From contig NZ_SJPF01000004.1 in assembly GCF_007859755.1 (NCBI RefSeq), positions 248,894 to 312,893 of the forward strand: a stretch of DNA of 64,000 nucleotides. Reading direction: 5' to 3'. Shown here in pieces: positions 19,296 through 28,154 of the stretch. The notes under the pieces were generated by a model, which was not told the DNA's origin, did not search any database, and saw only the letters and a program-made list of their open reading frames with translations. How positions within the stretch are numbered: the first letter of the stretch is position 1; every line of letters starts with the position of its first letter. The translations under genes and the position numbers were made by a program. Origin of the DNA: Blastopirellula retiformator (GTDB taxonomy: Bacteria; Planctomycetota; Planctomycetia; Pirellulales; Pirellulaceae).

Positions 19296-22200
19296 TTTCA
19301 TGCATATCAAACAACACGCTGCGAGACGTCGGTCCCGCGGCGTCGCCGTTCGGATCGAATAGCGACGCCGCGCTGGAACGTCCGCGACCGTACATTCTCG
19401 TTTCGATCAGTCCCAAGCTTCCCTCCTTGGTTGTAAAGAGAAAGGCCGAGTCAACGTCGGGATTCCGCTGCTTGGTTTCCGCGTCAACGTGAATCAACAA
19501 TTCGCCAGCCGGCTGTCCAGCCGGCAATTTTCCGGTGGCGAGGATCTTGTCCAGGTTCCGCAGTTCGGACGGACTAAGCTCGCGAACTTTCATGCCGATC
19601 GCTTTCAAGGCGAGCATTTCCTTTCCTGCCGCCGTCTTGTAAGGGACGCAAATCAAATCGATTCCCTGCTGTGCCGCCCAAGCCGCGACTTCGGTTTCGG
19701 TTGGCGGGGCGTCGGGCTTGACGAACGCTTGCGGCGGACGCGGCTGTTCGCCGGTATCCAGGTCGATAAAGTAGTCGACGTATTTTCCTTTCTCTCGCAG
19801 CGGTGACAGCCGCATGCCGATGACGCCATCTCCCGATTTCGCCGTCGGGCCCAACAATTCTGGCTGTGACACGACTGGCGTTTCGGTCAGCCGTAGCCCG
19901 ACGTTGGCCAGCGAAGCGTCTTGCGTCAGGGATCGCCAGTTTTCTTCCCACCAGGTGCGCCAACCCTCGGCCTGGCGCTCATAGCGACGCCGCTGCATTT
20001 CCTGACGCCGTGGGTCCTCGCTGAGATGGATCGAGTAAACCGACTTGTCGTCGAAGTCCTGGCCCGTCAGCTTCTGCAAGGCGCCGAAGACTTCGCGAAC
20101 CGGTCGCCCATAGCCAAAATCGGATCCCCGATCCTGCTCATCCAGGTCATGTTTTTGCATGAACTGATTCAAGCCCTGGTCGACCACCTTGATGCCGCAG
20201 TCGCTACTCGGACGACGGAGCGTACGCGGAATTGCCCGAATCAGGGCTGGCACAGCGCTGGGATCGCCGATCGCACGCAAGGCGAAGCTGAGCTTGCGGA
20301 GTCGATTTTCGTCGTCGGCTTGATCCAGCTCGGCGGTGATCTGCGGTACGGCCGCCGGACCGATCTTGACCAGTTCGCGAACTAGCCGCGTCCAACGCTC
20401 GCAATCCTCGAAGGCGTCGCCGTTCGGCTCGCGAAGCTCTCGCAAGATTTCGGAGGTACGTTCTCCCTTATCTTCCGGCAGTCGGGCGATCAGGGCCTCG
20501 GCCGCTTTCACTTTTTCTTCCGGCAGAACCGCCGGCGTGATCGTCAAATCGTAGTGGGTCGTTTCGCCCGCTTTCACGATGACCGGCGGCTGCTTCTCGG
20601 TGTCCCAAGAAATCCGATCGGCATGCATGTTGAAGACGTAAGGAAAGTTGTCGCCGGGCGCGGCACGCATTTGGAAACGCCCTTGAGGGTCCACCGTCGC
20701 CAATACGCTGGCGCTGGCGAGCTGACTGGAAAGTTCCGCCGGGCCGAAGAGTCCCACCAGCAGCGGCTTGCCCGATTGGTTTTGGGCGATCGGCTCGCCG
20801 GTCGACGTGTCGATCACCCGACCTTCAATCAACCCTCCCCGCATTAAGACAAAGTCAGGCAAATTGACGACCTGGCCGGCCGAACAATCTTGTTCGCCCA
20901 GCGCAACCGCAACGCGATCTTTGGCGCCGACGCGGAAGACGTAGTTATCCTCGGCAACCACCATCCGAAACTTCCCGGCGGCGTCGGTCGCTACGGTCTG
21001 GGGCGGACTGGTGTACGACTTGGTCGACGCGGTCACCTCGACGCCGGCGACCGGCTGGCCCGTTTCGCCGTCGATCACTTTCCCTTGCACGACGCACCCT
21101 TTCGGCATTGTCGCCAGAATCACCGCCGGCAGCGTCTCTGACTCGCCGGAACCGGGCGGATAGTCCGGATGTCGAATCGAAACCCGGGTCGGCACGAGTT
21201 TATCTTCCGACCAGCGAAATACGCCGATGCCATCGATGCGAAACGCCCCCAGCTCATCGGTCTTCGCCGCTGCCATCTGCGGCAGCGGCCGATTATAGGC
21301 GGCATACGGACATACCGTCGCGCCGGCAATCGGCAGCCCGTCGGCATCGGTCACGATCCCGCGCAAGCTCGTCGTTTCCTTCGTCATCCGAATCGTGGGA
21401 ATCATCTGGCCGTCGATCTGATCGTAAAACGTTTTGCCGACTGGCCAGCCAGGCGCCGTCGCCACGCAGTCATATTGCAAGTAGTCCAAACGATGACCAA
21501 GGCGCGGAGGCTCGAGGCCGGCAAATTCAAATTTCCCTTCCACATCGGTCAGAGTGGCGCCGATTTGCTCTGGCGTCCCGGCTTGTCCCCGCAGTCGATA
21601 CAGGGTCACCGTGATCCCTTTCAGGGGCGCACGATCCTGCTCATCGACGCAGGTCCCGCGGATCACATGGTCACCCCCCGTCTCCCGCTTCTCGCTAGGC
21701 GTCAATTCGGCCGACGATTGTGCAACCGCCCGCGGCGACGCGTCGGTTAGCCCCAACAGTCCGGTAACCGCCAGCAGGAGCATTGCGACCGACGCTCTCA
21801 GCGGCGAGGCCGGCGAATTCAGGAGCCGTTCGACGCGAGCTTGCAGCCGCGACTTGGAAGTGAAGAGCCCGACCAGCCCTGGCGCAATGCCGCTAGCCGA
21901 AAAGCTGGCCGCCAATTCGATCAAGGTATCGGCGTAGGAAGCGCGGTCGGAGTCTTGCAGCGTCGCCACGGCGATCTCGTCGCAGGCCGCTTCTCGCTCG
22001 GCTTGCATTTCGACAAACGCCCACCAGGCGATCGGATTGAACCAGTGGAGCGCCCGGCCGGCCAGCAACAGCCAATTGGTCCACAGGTCGCCGCGGCGCA
22101 AGTGCGCCAACTCATGCGCAAGAACATGGTCGAGCCGCTCTTGCGTCGCCTCCGTCACGACCGCTTCGGGCAAGATGACCCGCGGCGCCCAGGTACCGAC

Positions 22201-22857
22201 AACGCAAGGACTGAGCGGCTCCGGCGTTACCAACAGCTGCGGCAGGCGGCGAAGACCAACCTGACGACAAATTTCATCGTAGCGGGCTAACAGCACAGAG
22301 TCTTCAATCGGACGACACGCCGAAAGCCGCCGCCGCAGTAGCCAAGACGCCAGGGCCAACTGGGCCACGCTGATGACGACGCCCAGCAACCAAATCAAAC
22401 TCAACCAGCCGACGAGGTCCCCAAAATCAAACCACGACGTCTGCGGCGGCGCTGCCGGAGAATCTGCAACCGGGAAGGGGGAAAGCGCCGCCTCGCTCGG
22501 TTTCGCCGGTGAAGCAGGGTCAGCAAGGTTCTCCGTCGGCGGCGGCTCATCGATCGGAGGCGCAGGCGATTGGCCAACTGGCGCTCGCACGGTTACCACG
22601 CGCGGCGGTTCTTGCTGGACAACCTGCGCAGGCTCCGCCGTTTCCCAGCGCGTCAGGTTAAACAGACTCCAGGGACTTGCTGGCGTAACGACGCAAACAA
22701 GTCGCAGCAGCACCACGCCCCACAGCAGAAAACGCCACTTCGCCGCCAGTCGCTCGCCACAACAGCGAACCAGGATCGTCACGACCAGCGCCAGGATGGC
22801 GGCTTGCCAGGTTGCCCGCCAAATCATCGGTCCGACCCAAGCAATCGCAGTGATCAT
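19285..22857 (-). CDS. BlaR1-like M56 metallopeptidase with large C-terminal regulatory-like domains
   Basis: The 1190-residue membrane protein has N-terminal transmembrane helices (about residues 10-60 and 150-175), a Pro-rich loop, and the M56 zinc motif H248-ELA-H252 with downstream EREAACDEIA. A final helix follows (SVAMLLLAVTGLLGL). The long C-terminal part has several carboxypeptidase-regulatory/Ig-like repeats (IRGTCVDEQDRAPLKGI, LRGIVTDADGLPIAGA, VQGKVIDGETGQPVAGVEV, IEGRVIDTSTGEPIA). Then comes a HEAT-like segment (RLRKLSFALRAIGDPSAVPALIRA). There is no penicillin-binding domain. Its ATG overlaps the blaI stop as ATGA, so the two are translationally coupled. Confidence 0.9.
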   Translation of the reverse strand: MITAIAWVGPMIWRATWQAAILALVVTILVRCCGERLAAKWRFLLWGVVLLRLVCVVTPASPWSLFNLTRWETAEPAQVVQQEPPRVVTVRAPVGQSPAPPIDEPPPTENLADPASPAKPSEAALSPFPVADSPAAPPQTSWFDFGDLVGWLSLIWLLGVVISVAQLALASWLLRRRLSACRPIEDSVLLARYDEICRQVGLRRLPQLLVTPEPLSPCVVGTWAPRVILPEAVVTEATQERLDHVLAHELAHLRRGDLWTNWLLLAGRALHWFNPIAWWAFVEMQAEREAACDEIAVATLQDSDRASYADTLIELAASFSASGIAPGLVGLFTSKSRLQARVERLLNSPASPLRASVAMLLLAVTGLLGLTDASPRAVAQSSAELTPSEKRETGGDHVIRGTCVDEQDRAPLKGITVTLYRLRGQAGTPEQIGATLTDVEGKFEFAGLEPPRLGHRLDYLQYDCVATAPGWPVGKTFYDQIDGQMIPTIRMTKETTSLRGIVTDADGLPIAGATVCPYAAYNRPLPQMAAAKTDELGAFRIDGIGVFRWSEDKLVPTRVSIRHPDYPPGSGESETLPAVILATMPKGCVVQGKVIDGETGQPVAGVEVTASTKSYTSPPQTVATDAAGKFRMVVAEDNYVFRVGAKDRVAVALGEQDCSAGQVVNLPDFVLMRGGLIEGRVIDTSTGEPIAQNQSGKPLLVGLFGPAELSSQLASASVLATVDPQGRFQMRAAPGDNFPYVFNMHADRISWDTEKQPPVIVKAGETTHYDLTITPAVLPEEKVKAAEALIARLPEDKGERTSEILRELREPNGDAFEDCERWTRLVRELVKIGPAAVPQITAELDQADDENRLRKLSFALRAIGDPSAVPALIRAIPRTLRRPSSDCGIKVVDQGLNQFMQKHDLDEQDRGSDFGYGRPVREVFGALQKLTGQDFDDKSVYSIHLSEDPRRQEMQRRRYERQAEGWRTWWEENWRSLTQDASLANVGLRLTETPVVSQPELLGPTAKSGDGVIGMRLSPLREKGKYVDYFIDLDTGEQPRPPQAFVKPDAPPTETEVAAWAAQQGIDLICVPYKTAAGKEMLALKAIGMKVRELSPSELRNLDKILATGKLPAGQPAGELLIHVDAETKQRNPDVDSAFLFTTKEGSLGLIETRMYGRGRSSAASLFDPNGDAAGPTSRSVLFDMHEIIP

Positions 22858-23243
22858 GTGCGTTTCCCCTTTCCTGACTGTTGTTCGGCGAGCAATCGCC
22901 GGAGCTGATCGATCTGCTCCGGCGAGAGGGAAGATTCCGCAACAAAGTGATTCAGTAGCGCTCCGACATCGCCGCCGAACGCTTTTTCGAGAAAGGTGCG
23001 ACTTTCGCGGCGAACGCATTGTTCGCGAGAAACCGCGGCGCGGTAGATGTACTTGGCGCCGTCGACCTCGTACTTCAGCGCCCCTTTTTCGACCAACCGC
23101 GCCAGTAGCGTGCGGATCGTGCTGGGATTCCAGTCGTGCGTTTCGCTCAACTGGCGAATCACGTCGGCGGCCTTGCAGCTTTCGGCCGCCCAAACCTGCT
23201 GCATGACGTCCCATTCGGCGTCGGAAATCTGCAAATCTCGCAT
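22854..23243 (-). CDS. blaI: BlaI/MecI-family transcriptional repressor
   Basis: The 129-residue winged-helix repressor has ISDAEWDVMQQVW, the recognition segment WNPSTIRTLLARLVEKGALKYE, and a dimerisation C-terminus. In the family, the M56 partner or its signal triggers cleavage of BlaI and relief of repression. It is first in a two-gene operon with the M56 gene. Two palindromic operators lie 16-55 bp upstream of its start, so autoregulation is likely. Confidence 0.95.
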   Translation of the reverse strand: MRDLQISDAEWDVMQQVWAAESCKAADVIRQLSETHDWNPSTIRTLLARLVEKGALKYEVDGAKYIYRAAVSREQCVRRESRTFLEKAFGGDVGALLNHFVAESSLSPEQIDQLRRLLAEQQSGKGKRT

Positions 23244-23258
23244 CGCGTTGACCTCGCT

Positions 23259-23276
23259 TGACTACAACTGTAGTCA
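23259..23276. promoter_or_regulatory. BlaI-type operator, proximal
   Basis: TGACTACAACTGTAGTCA is a perfect palindrome containing the TACA-N2-TGTA core known for BlaI/MecI/CopY operators. It overlaps the expected transcription start of the blaI operon. Confidence 0.8.
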
Positions 23277-23277
23277 A

Positions 23278-23306
23278 ATATGACCACAAATGTAGTCATC
23301 CGTCAA
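23278..23306 (-). promoter_or_regulatory. Promoter of the blaI-M56 operon
   Basis: On the minus strand the -35 TTGACG (23306-23301) and the -10 TCATAT (23283-23278) are 17 bp apart. The distal operator fills most of the spacer and the proximal operator covers the start point, which fits direct repression. Confidence 0.6.
23281..23298. promoter_or_regulatory. BlaI-type operator, distal
   Basis: TGACCACAAATGTAGTCA is the same palindrome with one mismatched pair. Its centre is 22 bp, about two helical turns, from the proximal operator. Confidence 0.75.
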
Positions 23307-23405
23307 GCGAATTGTTGAACGTCGCCGAGAGAGAAGCAGCGCGCACGAAAAAAGACGGCCTGCTTTCGCAATCCGCCTTTTCGTTGATTCGTTTGTCGAC
23401 CGCTT

Positions 23406-23771
23406 TTAGAACTTCGGGCGATCGAGCGACATAAACTGATCGACCGTTTCCGGCGGTTCCGGATCGCCGCCGCCGAACATCGAACTCCACCAGGAAGTCG
23501 ACTCTTTGCTGCGGGAGATCTTCGGCACCACCTTCTTCTTCGGCTTCTCGTCGCCGTCGTTGAACGGGTTCAAGAAGTCCGCCGTCTTGCTGAAGAACTG
23601 CTGCGTGCTCTGATTCATTTTCGAGAGCGTGCTCGGTTCTTTCTTGGCGGTCTTTTTGGCCGGCTTGCTGGCGAATGGATTGTAGAGCCCCCATTCGGCC
23701 TGGGCGGGAGCCGCCGACAGCGTCAGCACGAACAAACCTAACAACGCCAGTTTCATCGATTTTTGGTACAT
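23406..23771 (-). CDS. Small exported Lys-rich protein, paralogue 1
   Basis: The 121-residue protein has a signal peptide (MKLALLGLFVLTLSAAPAQA). The mature part starts EWGLYNPFASKPAKK and contains FFSKTADFLNPFNDGDEKPKKK, a Trp/Gly segment and a C-terminal PETVDQFMSLDRP. GGAAGGAG lies 6 nt before ATG 23771. It is a clear paralogue of the gene just upstream (23883-24185), sharing the NPFAS, SKTADFLNPFND and KPKKK blocks. The function is unknown; NPF motifs and lysine tracts suggest binding to a surface or partner protein. Confidence 0.75.
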   Translation of the reverse strand: MYQKSMKLALLGLFVLTLSAAPAQAEWGLYNPFASKPAKKTAKKEPSTLSKMNQSTQQFFSKTADFLNPFNDGDEKPKKKVVPKISRSKESTSWWSSMFGGGDPEPPETVDQFMSLDRPKF

Positions 23772-23882
23772 GACTCGCTCCTTCCCCAATGGGCCCATCA
23801 GTTGCGCCGCGGACTGTGTCAAAAACGGCGAACCGCGTCTAGACCAATTTCTGGGCGATCGCTGGCAATGCAGGCGCAAGCG

Positions 23883-24185
23883 TCAGGGACGCGGCAACCC
23901 CATGAACTCGCCAACCGTCGCCGGCGGCAATGGCTCCGGTTCCGACGGACCGAACCACGACCCCCAGAACGAACCACTCTCTTTCTTTTTCGGCTTATCG
24001 TCGGCGTCATTAAACGGATTGAGGAAGTCGGCCGTCTTGCTGAAGAACGACGGCTGGCTTGGCTTCTTCTTCGCCGGCTGGCTGGCGAACGGGTTGTAGA
24101 AACTCCATTCGGCCTGCACCGAACCGCCGGTCGCGACCAGCAGCAACAGCCCCCAAACCACTCGACTCGCCCATTTCCGTGGCAT
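23883..24185 (-). CDS. Small exported Lys-rich protein, paralogue 2
   Basis: The 100-residue protein has a signal peptide (VVWGLLLLVATGGSVQA). The mature part is EWSFYNPFASQPAKKKPS, then SFFSKTADFLNPFNDADDKPKKK, a WGSWFGPSEPEP segment and VGEFMGLPRP. AAGGAG lies 7 nt before ATG 24185. It is shorter than its neighbour mainly in the central linker. The two lie in tandem 111 bp apart on the same strand, consistent with local duplication. Confidence 0.72.
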   Translation of the reverse strand: MPRKWASRVVWGLLLLVATGGSVQAEWSFYNPFASQPAKKKPSQPSFFSKTADFLNPFNDADDKPKKKESGSFWGSWFGPSEPEPLPPATVGEFMGLPRP

Positions 24186-24358
24186 CGCCTGACTCCTTGT
24201 TCCTATGGCCCGCAAAAACGACGAGGAATCTTTCAAAATCGCCCGGCGTCGTCTAGAGCGATTTGCGGCATTTCGCCCGCCGCATTGTCCCTGACTGGGC
24301 AATTCTTTAGCATTGAGCGTTTCCCCAACGAGCAAACCTGGCAGAAGGTCGGCTGAAA

Positions 24359-25162
24359 ATGAGCAAAATCGGGTTCCTGGGCGCCGGGCAGATGGCGCAA
24401 GCCCTGGCGAGCGGCTTTGTGCGGGCCGATCTGGTCCACCCGGCCGACATCGTCGCCGTCGACCCATTTCCGGCCGCGCAGACCAGTTTCGCGAGTCTCG
24501 TCCCCGGCGCCGCCGTCAGCGACAAAGCGGCCAGCCTGGCGACCGAGGTCGACGTCATCTTCCTGGCGGTCAAACCGCAGATGATGCAAGGGGCGATTGC
24601 GGGACTGGGCAAGATCGGCGGCGACGTGCTGTTGGTCTCGATCGCGGCCGGAACTTCGCTGGCCAAGCTGACCGAGTGGACCCGTACCGACCGCATCATC
24701 CGGGTGATGCCGAACACGCCGTGCCTGATTGGCGAAAGCGCCTCGGCCGTTTGCACCGGCAGTGGAGCGACCGCCGAAGACGCCGCGCTGATCGAACAGC
24801 TGATGAGCGCCGTCGGCGTGGTCCGCAAAGTAGACGAAAAACTGATGGACGCGGTCACCGGGCTGTCAGGCTCGGGCCCGGCTTACGTCTATGTAATGAT
24901 CGAGGCGCTGGCCGACGCCGGCGTGCGGGTTGGTCTGCCGCGCGACGCAGCGCTGCAACTGGCCGCCCAGACGGTCCGCGGCGCCGCCGGCATGGTATTG
25001 GAAACCGGAGATCACCCGGGCGTGCTGAAGGACCGGGTCGCCAGTCCCGGCGGTACGACGATCGCCGGTCTGCAAGCCTTAGAGGCGGGCCGCTTTCGGG
25101 CGGCGGCATATGACGCGGTGGTGGCGGCGACCGCCCGATCGCAGGAACTGGGGGCGGAATAA
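24359..25162 (+). CDS. proC: Pyrroline-5-carboxylate reductase
   Basis: The 267-residue enzyme makes the last step of proline synthesis, NAD(P)H reduction of pyrroline-5-carboxylate. It has the N-terminal dinucleotide fold IGFLGAGQMAQALASGF, IFLAVKPQMM and IRVMPNTPCLIGESAS. The C-terminal P5CR signature reads VTGLSGSGPAYVYVMIEALADAGVRVGLPRD and ends with DRVASPGGTTIAGLQALE. The length is typical. It is divergent from the small paralogue pair and followed 72 bp later by a small gene in the same direction. Confidence 0.97.
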   Translation: MSKIGFLGAGQMAQALASGFVRADLVHPADIVAVDPFPAAQTSFASLVPGAAVSDKAASLATEVDVIFLAVKPQMMQGAIAGLGKIGGDVLLVSIAAGTSLAKLTEWTRTDRIIRVMPNTPCLIGESASAVCTGSGATAEDAALIEQLMSAVGVVRKVDEKLMDAVTGLSGSGPAYVYVMIEALADAGVRVGLPRDAALQLAAQTVRGAAGMVLETGDHPGVLKDRVASPGGTTIAGLQALEAGRFRAAAYDAVVAATARSQELGAE

Positions 25163-25234
25163 TTCTGTCCGCGACTCTGCTCCGCGAAACTATAATTACA
25201 AGCAGGCGATAGGCGCCGAAGAGGAGATCGCGAA

Positions 25235-25483
25235 ATGTCTTCGTTGTTTTGCATAATTGACGACAAGCACGTCCCCCTGTACCGGATCTTGTGGATCTCG
25301 GACGTGCCGCACTTCTGCGGCGCCGAGGATTGCTTGTGCGAAGGGCAGTACGAGGTCCGGCTGGAACAAGGGGAATCGCTGTGGACCAACCGCGAAGAAC
25401 GAGACACGGTGATCGCCGCGCTCGAGCGGTGGCATGCCGGCGACGACTTTGACGATGTCGAAGGGGAAGAGCCCTGGGCCTAG
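25235..25483 (+). CDS. Small acidic hypothetical protein
   Basis: The 82-residue acidic protein has four cysteines (FCII, HFCG, DCLC) in the first 36 residues, then an acidic helix and tail (DDFDDVEGEEPWA). The spacing C-x-C near DCLCEG could bind metal, but no known motif is complete. GAGGAGA lies about 9 nt before the ATG, supporting translation. It is followed by a strong bidirectional terminator. The function is not recognised. Confidence 0.65.
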   Translation: MSSLFCIIDDKHVPLYRILWISDVPHFCGAEDCLCEGQYEVRLEQGESLWTNREERDTVIAALERWHAGDDFDDVEGEEPWA

Positions 25484-25525
25484 CCGGCCAGCGCAACCTG
25501 GCGGCTTTCAACAAGAAAAGAAAAT

Positions 25526-25555
25526 ACGGCCGCGGCGAATCTTCGCCGCGGCCGT
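25526..25555. terminator. Bidirectional intrinsic terminator
   Basis: A perfect 14-bp stem (ACGGCCGCGGCGAA and complement) closes a 2-base loop. A-rich DNA lies on the left (AAAAGAAAAT) and T-rich on the right. It separates two converging small genes. Confidence 0.85.
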
Positions 25556-25601
25556 TTCTCGTTTGGTCGATGGGGTAAGCCGAACTTGGCGGCTCTCTCC
25601 G

Positions 25602-25769
25602 CTACTTCTTTTTCTTCGCCGTCTTCTTTACGGCCGCTTTGGCCGACTTCTTTTTGGCGGGCTTCGCGGTCTTCTTGGCGGACGAACTCTTCTTGGCAGG
25701 CTCTTTTCCGAACGCAGATTCCCAACCGTCGGAGTACTTCTGATTGGAACCAACGCGAATGATGGACAC
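25602..25769 (-). CDS. Small lysine-rich basic protein
   Basis: The 55-residue protein starts at GTG 25769, with GAGG 9 nt upstream. It has a defined head (SIIRVGSNQKYSDGWESAFG) and a tail built from AKK/KKTAK units, resembling histone H1-like or nucleoid-associated tails. Lys makes up about a third of it. A head conserved in form with a disordered basic tail argues for a real gene. It may bind nucleic acid (inference). Confidence 0.65.
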   Translation of the reverse strand: MSIIRVGSNQKYSDGWESAFGKEPAKKSSSAKKTAKPAKKKSAKAAVKKTAKKKK

Positions 25770-25892
25770 GGCGGAATACCTCGTAGTTAAGTCAACAATA
25801 GCTTAAATAGTTCGGAGCAAGTCATCGTTGGTAACGGATCGCCGCCGCAAGGTCAAGACGCTACGGCCAGGCGAATCCGTTTACCGGTGAGA

Positions 25893-27566
25893 TTAGTGCT
25901 GCAACTTCTTGTACTTGAAGCGGGGCGGATGATCCGGGTCGATCCCCAGACGTTCGCGCCGTTGGCTTTCGTACGTGCTGAAGTTCCCTTCGCACCAATG
26001 GACGTAGCCGTCCCCTTCAAACGCCAGGATGTGGGTCGCCAGGCGGTCGAGGAACCAGCGATCGTGGCTGACCACGACCACGCAGCCGGCGTAGTTCATG
26101 ATCGCTTCTTCCAGCGAGCGAAGCGTATCGACGTCCAAGTCGTTCGTCGGTTCGTCGAGCAGCAGGACGTTGGAACCACGTCGCAGCAGCGTCGCCAGGT
26201 GAACGCGGTTGCGCTCACCGCCAGAGAGGACGCCGACCTTCTTCTCCTGGTCGGGGCCGCGGAAGTTGAACCGCGACACATACCCGCGGGCATGCACCTT
26301 TTTGTTCCCCATGACGATCGTGTCGTGCCCGCCCGAGATTTCCTCGAAGACGGTCTTGTTGGGGTCAAGCGCGTCGCGCGACTGATCGACATAGCCGAGT
26401 TCGACCGTTGAGCCGAAACGAATGCTCCCCGAGTCAGGCGTCTCTTCGCCGGTCAACATCCGGAAGAGGGTCGTCTTACCGGCGCCGTTGGGACCAACCA
26501 CGCCGATGATGCCGCCCGCCGGCAGACGGAAGCTGAGGTTGTCGATCAAGACGCGATCGTCATACGCCTTGGTGATATCGTTGGCCTCGATTACCAGATC
26601 GCCCAAGTGTTTGCCCGGCGGAATCTGGATTTCGAATTCGTCATTCCGCTCTTCGAACTGCTCAGCCGCCAATTTTTCGTAGGCGTTGATACGGGCCTTA
26701 CCTTTGGACTGCTTCGCTTTCTGCGAACTGCGAATCCAATCTAGCTCGTTGGCCAAAAACTTCTGGCGAGCTTCCGACTGCTTCTCTTCGAGCGCCAGAC
26801 GCTTTTGCTTCTGCTCGAGCCAGGCAGAGTAGTTCCCTTCGTACGGATAGCTGCGGCCGAATTCGAGTTCCAGAATCCAACCGGCGACGTTGTCCAGGAA
26901 GTAGCGATCATGGGTGATGGCGACGATCGTGCCGTGGTAGGCCTGCAGGTGATGCTCCAGCCAAAGAATCGACTCGGCGTCGAGGTGGTTCGTCGGTTCG
27001 TCGAGCAGCAGCAAGTCAGGCTTCTTCAGCAGCAATTGGCACAAGGCCACACGGCGGCGTTCACCACCAGAGAGCTTGCTGACGTCGGCGTCGCCCGGGG
27101 GCAGGTTCATCGCGTCCATCGCGATTTCGACTTCGCGATCGAGTTCCCAGCTGTTGGTTGCTTCGATCTGGTCCTGCAGCGTGCCCATCTCTTCGTAGAG
27201 GGCGTTCATTTCGTCATCTTCGAGCGGCTCGCCCAGCTTCATGCTGATTTCGTTGAAACGCTCGACCAGCCCGCGACGATCGGCGACCGCCTCTTGGACG
27301 TTGCCAAAGACGTCTTTCTCGGGGTTCAGCTGCGGCTCTTGGGGGAGATAGCCGACAGTAAAGCCGGAGGTAAGCTCCGCCTTGCCGTCGAATTCCTTAT
27401 CAATCCCGGCCATGATCTTCAGGATCGTACTCTTACCGGCGCCGTTTCGCCCCAAGACGCCGATCTTGGCACCTGGGTAAAACGAGAGCCACATATCCTT
27501 GATGATCTCGCGCGTGCCGAACTTTTTGTTCAAACTCTCGATCGTATAGATGTATTTTTTACCCAT
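25893..27566 (-). CDS. ettA: Energy-dependent translational throttle protein EttA (ABC-F ATPase)
   Basis: The 557-residue protein has two ABC ATPase domains and no transmembrane segments. Walker A motifs are GRNGAGKST and GPNGAGKTT. Signatures are [13 protein letters not shown] and [13 protein letters not shown]. Walker B motifs are [12 protein letters not shown] and [12 protein letters not shown]. The linker (P-site tRNA interaction motif) lies between them, with [36 protein letters not shown]. EttA binds the ribosomal E site and gates elongation by ATP/ADP ratio. Length and ending (PPRFKYKKL) match the family. Confidence 0.95.
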   Translation of the reverse strand: MGKKYIYTIESLNKKFGTREIIKDMWLSFYPGAKIGVLGRNGAGKSTILKIMAGIDKEFDGKAELTSGFTVGYLPQEPQLNPEKDVFGNVQEAVADRRGLVERFNEISMKLGEPLEDDEMNALYEEMGTLQDQIEATNSWELDREVEIAMDAMNLPPGDADVSKLSGGERRRVALCQLLLKKPDLLLLDEPTNHLDAESILWLEHHLQAYHGTIVAITHDRYFLDNVAGWILELEFGRSYPYEGNYSAWLEQKQKRLALEEKQSEARQKFLANELDWIRSSQKAKQSKGKARINAYEKLAAEQFEERNDEFEIQIPPGKHLGDLVIEANDITKAYDDRVLIDNLSFRLPAGGIIGVVGPNGAGKTTLFRMLTGEETPDSGSIRFGSTVELGYVDQSRDALDPNKTVFEEISGGHDTIVMGNKKVHARGYVSRFNFRGPDQEKKVGVLSGGERNRVHLATLLRRGSNVLLLDEPTNDLDVDTLRSLEEAIMNYAGCVVVVSHDRWFLDRLATHILAFEGDGYVHWCEGNFSTYESQRRERLGIDPDHPPRFKYKKLQH

Positions 27567-27713
27567 GCAGGTACTCTCTAACGTCTTTCGTAGCTAGCGT
27601 TTAGTGATGGTACGGGTAATGAAGGATCGCTACCGATTATAGCGATTTTGTGCATTTCATCTGGCCGCTGCCTCCCGACAGGAAGAATTCTTCCCAAAAC
27701 TGCGAATTAATGG

Positions 27714-27741
27714 TTGTAAGATCAAGATAAACTGATATCAT
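27714..27741 (+). promoter_or_regulatory. Candidate promoter in ettA-guaA intergenic region
   Basis: TTGTAA and TATCAT are separated by 16 bp on the plus strand, upstream of a plus-strand terminator and with no plus-strand gene between. It could drive the candidate RNA at 27748-27908. Confidence 0.35.
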
Positions 27742-27747
27742 GAATCC

Positions 27748-27908
27748 ATCGAACATTAGTTCGGGTAAAGACTCTTATCTTCACTCCACGCGATCGTTAG
27801 TAATCCTGGCCCCGAGTTCCCACCAGCTCGCCCCGCCTGCCAGGCTTGCCAAACGAGCGAAGATTCCGTTCATGGACGCGACTGCTCCCAACAGTCGCGT
27901 CCGTTTTT
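27748..27908 (+). ncRNA. Candidate small non-coding RNA
   Basis: This region of about 160 nt is bounded by a promoter-like sequence and a strong terminator, in a 588-bp gap that holds no convincing gene. The only open frame lacks a ribosome-binding site and runs through the terminator. It does not match the 6S, SRP, RNase P or tmRNA signatures I know. The annotation rests only on promoter and terminator placement. Confidence 0.3.
27874..27908 (+). terminator. Strong intrinsic terminator without an upstream gene
   Basis: A perfect 11-bp stem, GGACGCGACTG and complement, has a 7-base loop and is followed by GTTTTTG. No plus-strand coding gene precedes it, which points to an unannotated transcript. 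Confidence 0.75.
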
Positions 27909-27928
27909 GTTTCTTGCCGGTCAGAAAC

Positions 27929-27970
27929 CAGCGTGCCACGGCCCAGCGTGCCACGGCTCTGTGAGCCGTG
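27929..27970. repeat. Short tandem repeat plus hairpin
   Basis: CCAGCGTGCCACGG occurs twice in tandem and runs into the perfect hairpin CACGGCTCTGTGAGCCGTG. The rest of the gap to 28154 holds short inverted segments (AGAGCATG/CATGCTC) and no gene. Confidence 0.6.
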
Positions 27971-28154
27971 CGATGCTCTCTATAGGCTTCGCGCCATGCT
28001 CTTATCGCGTCTTCGTGAGAAGAGCATGGCTTCCACGCCCTACTACGGGACCCAGACATGCTCATCCGACGAAGACGCCGCAAGATCATGGCGTCATGAT
28101 TCTGTGTCTGTATTGTAAGGCCTATCGACCAGCGACGTTACCGCAGACGGTAAC

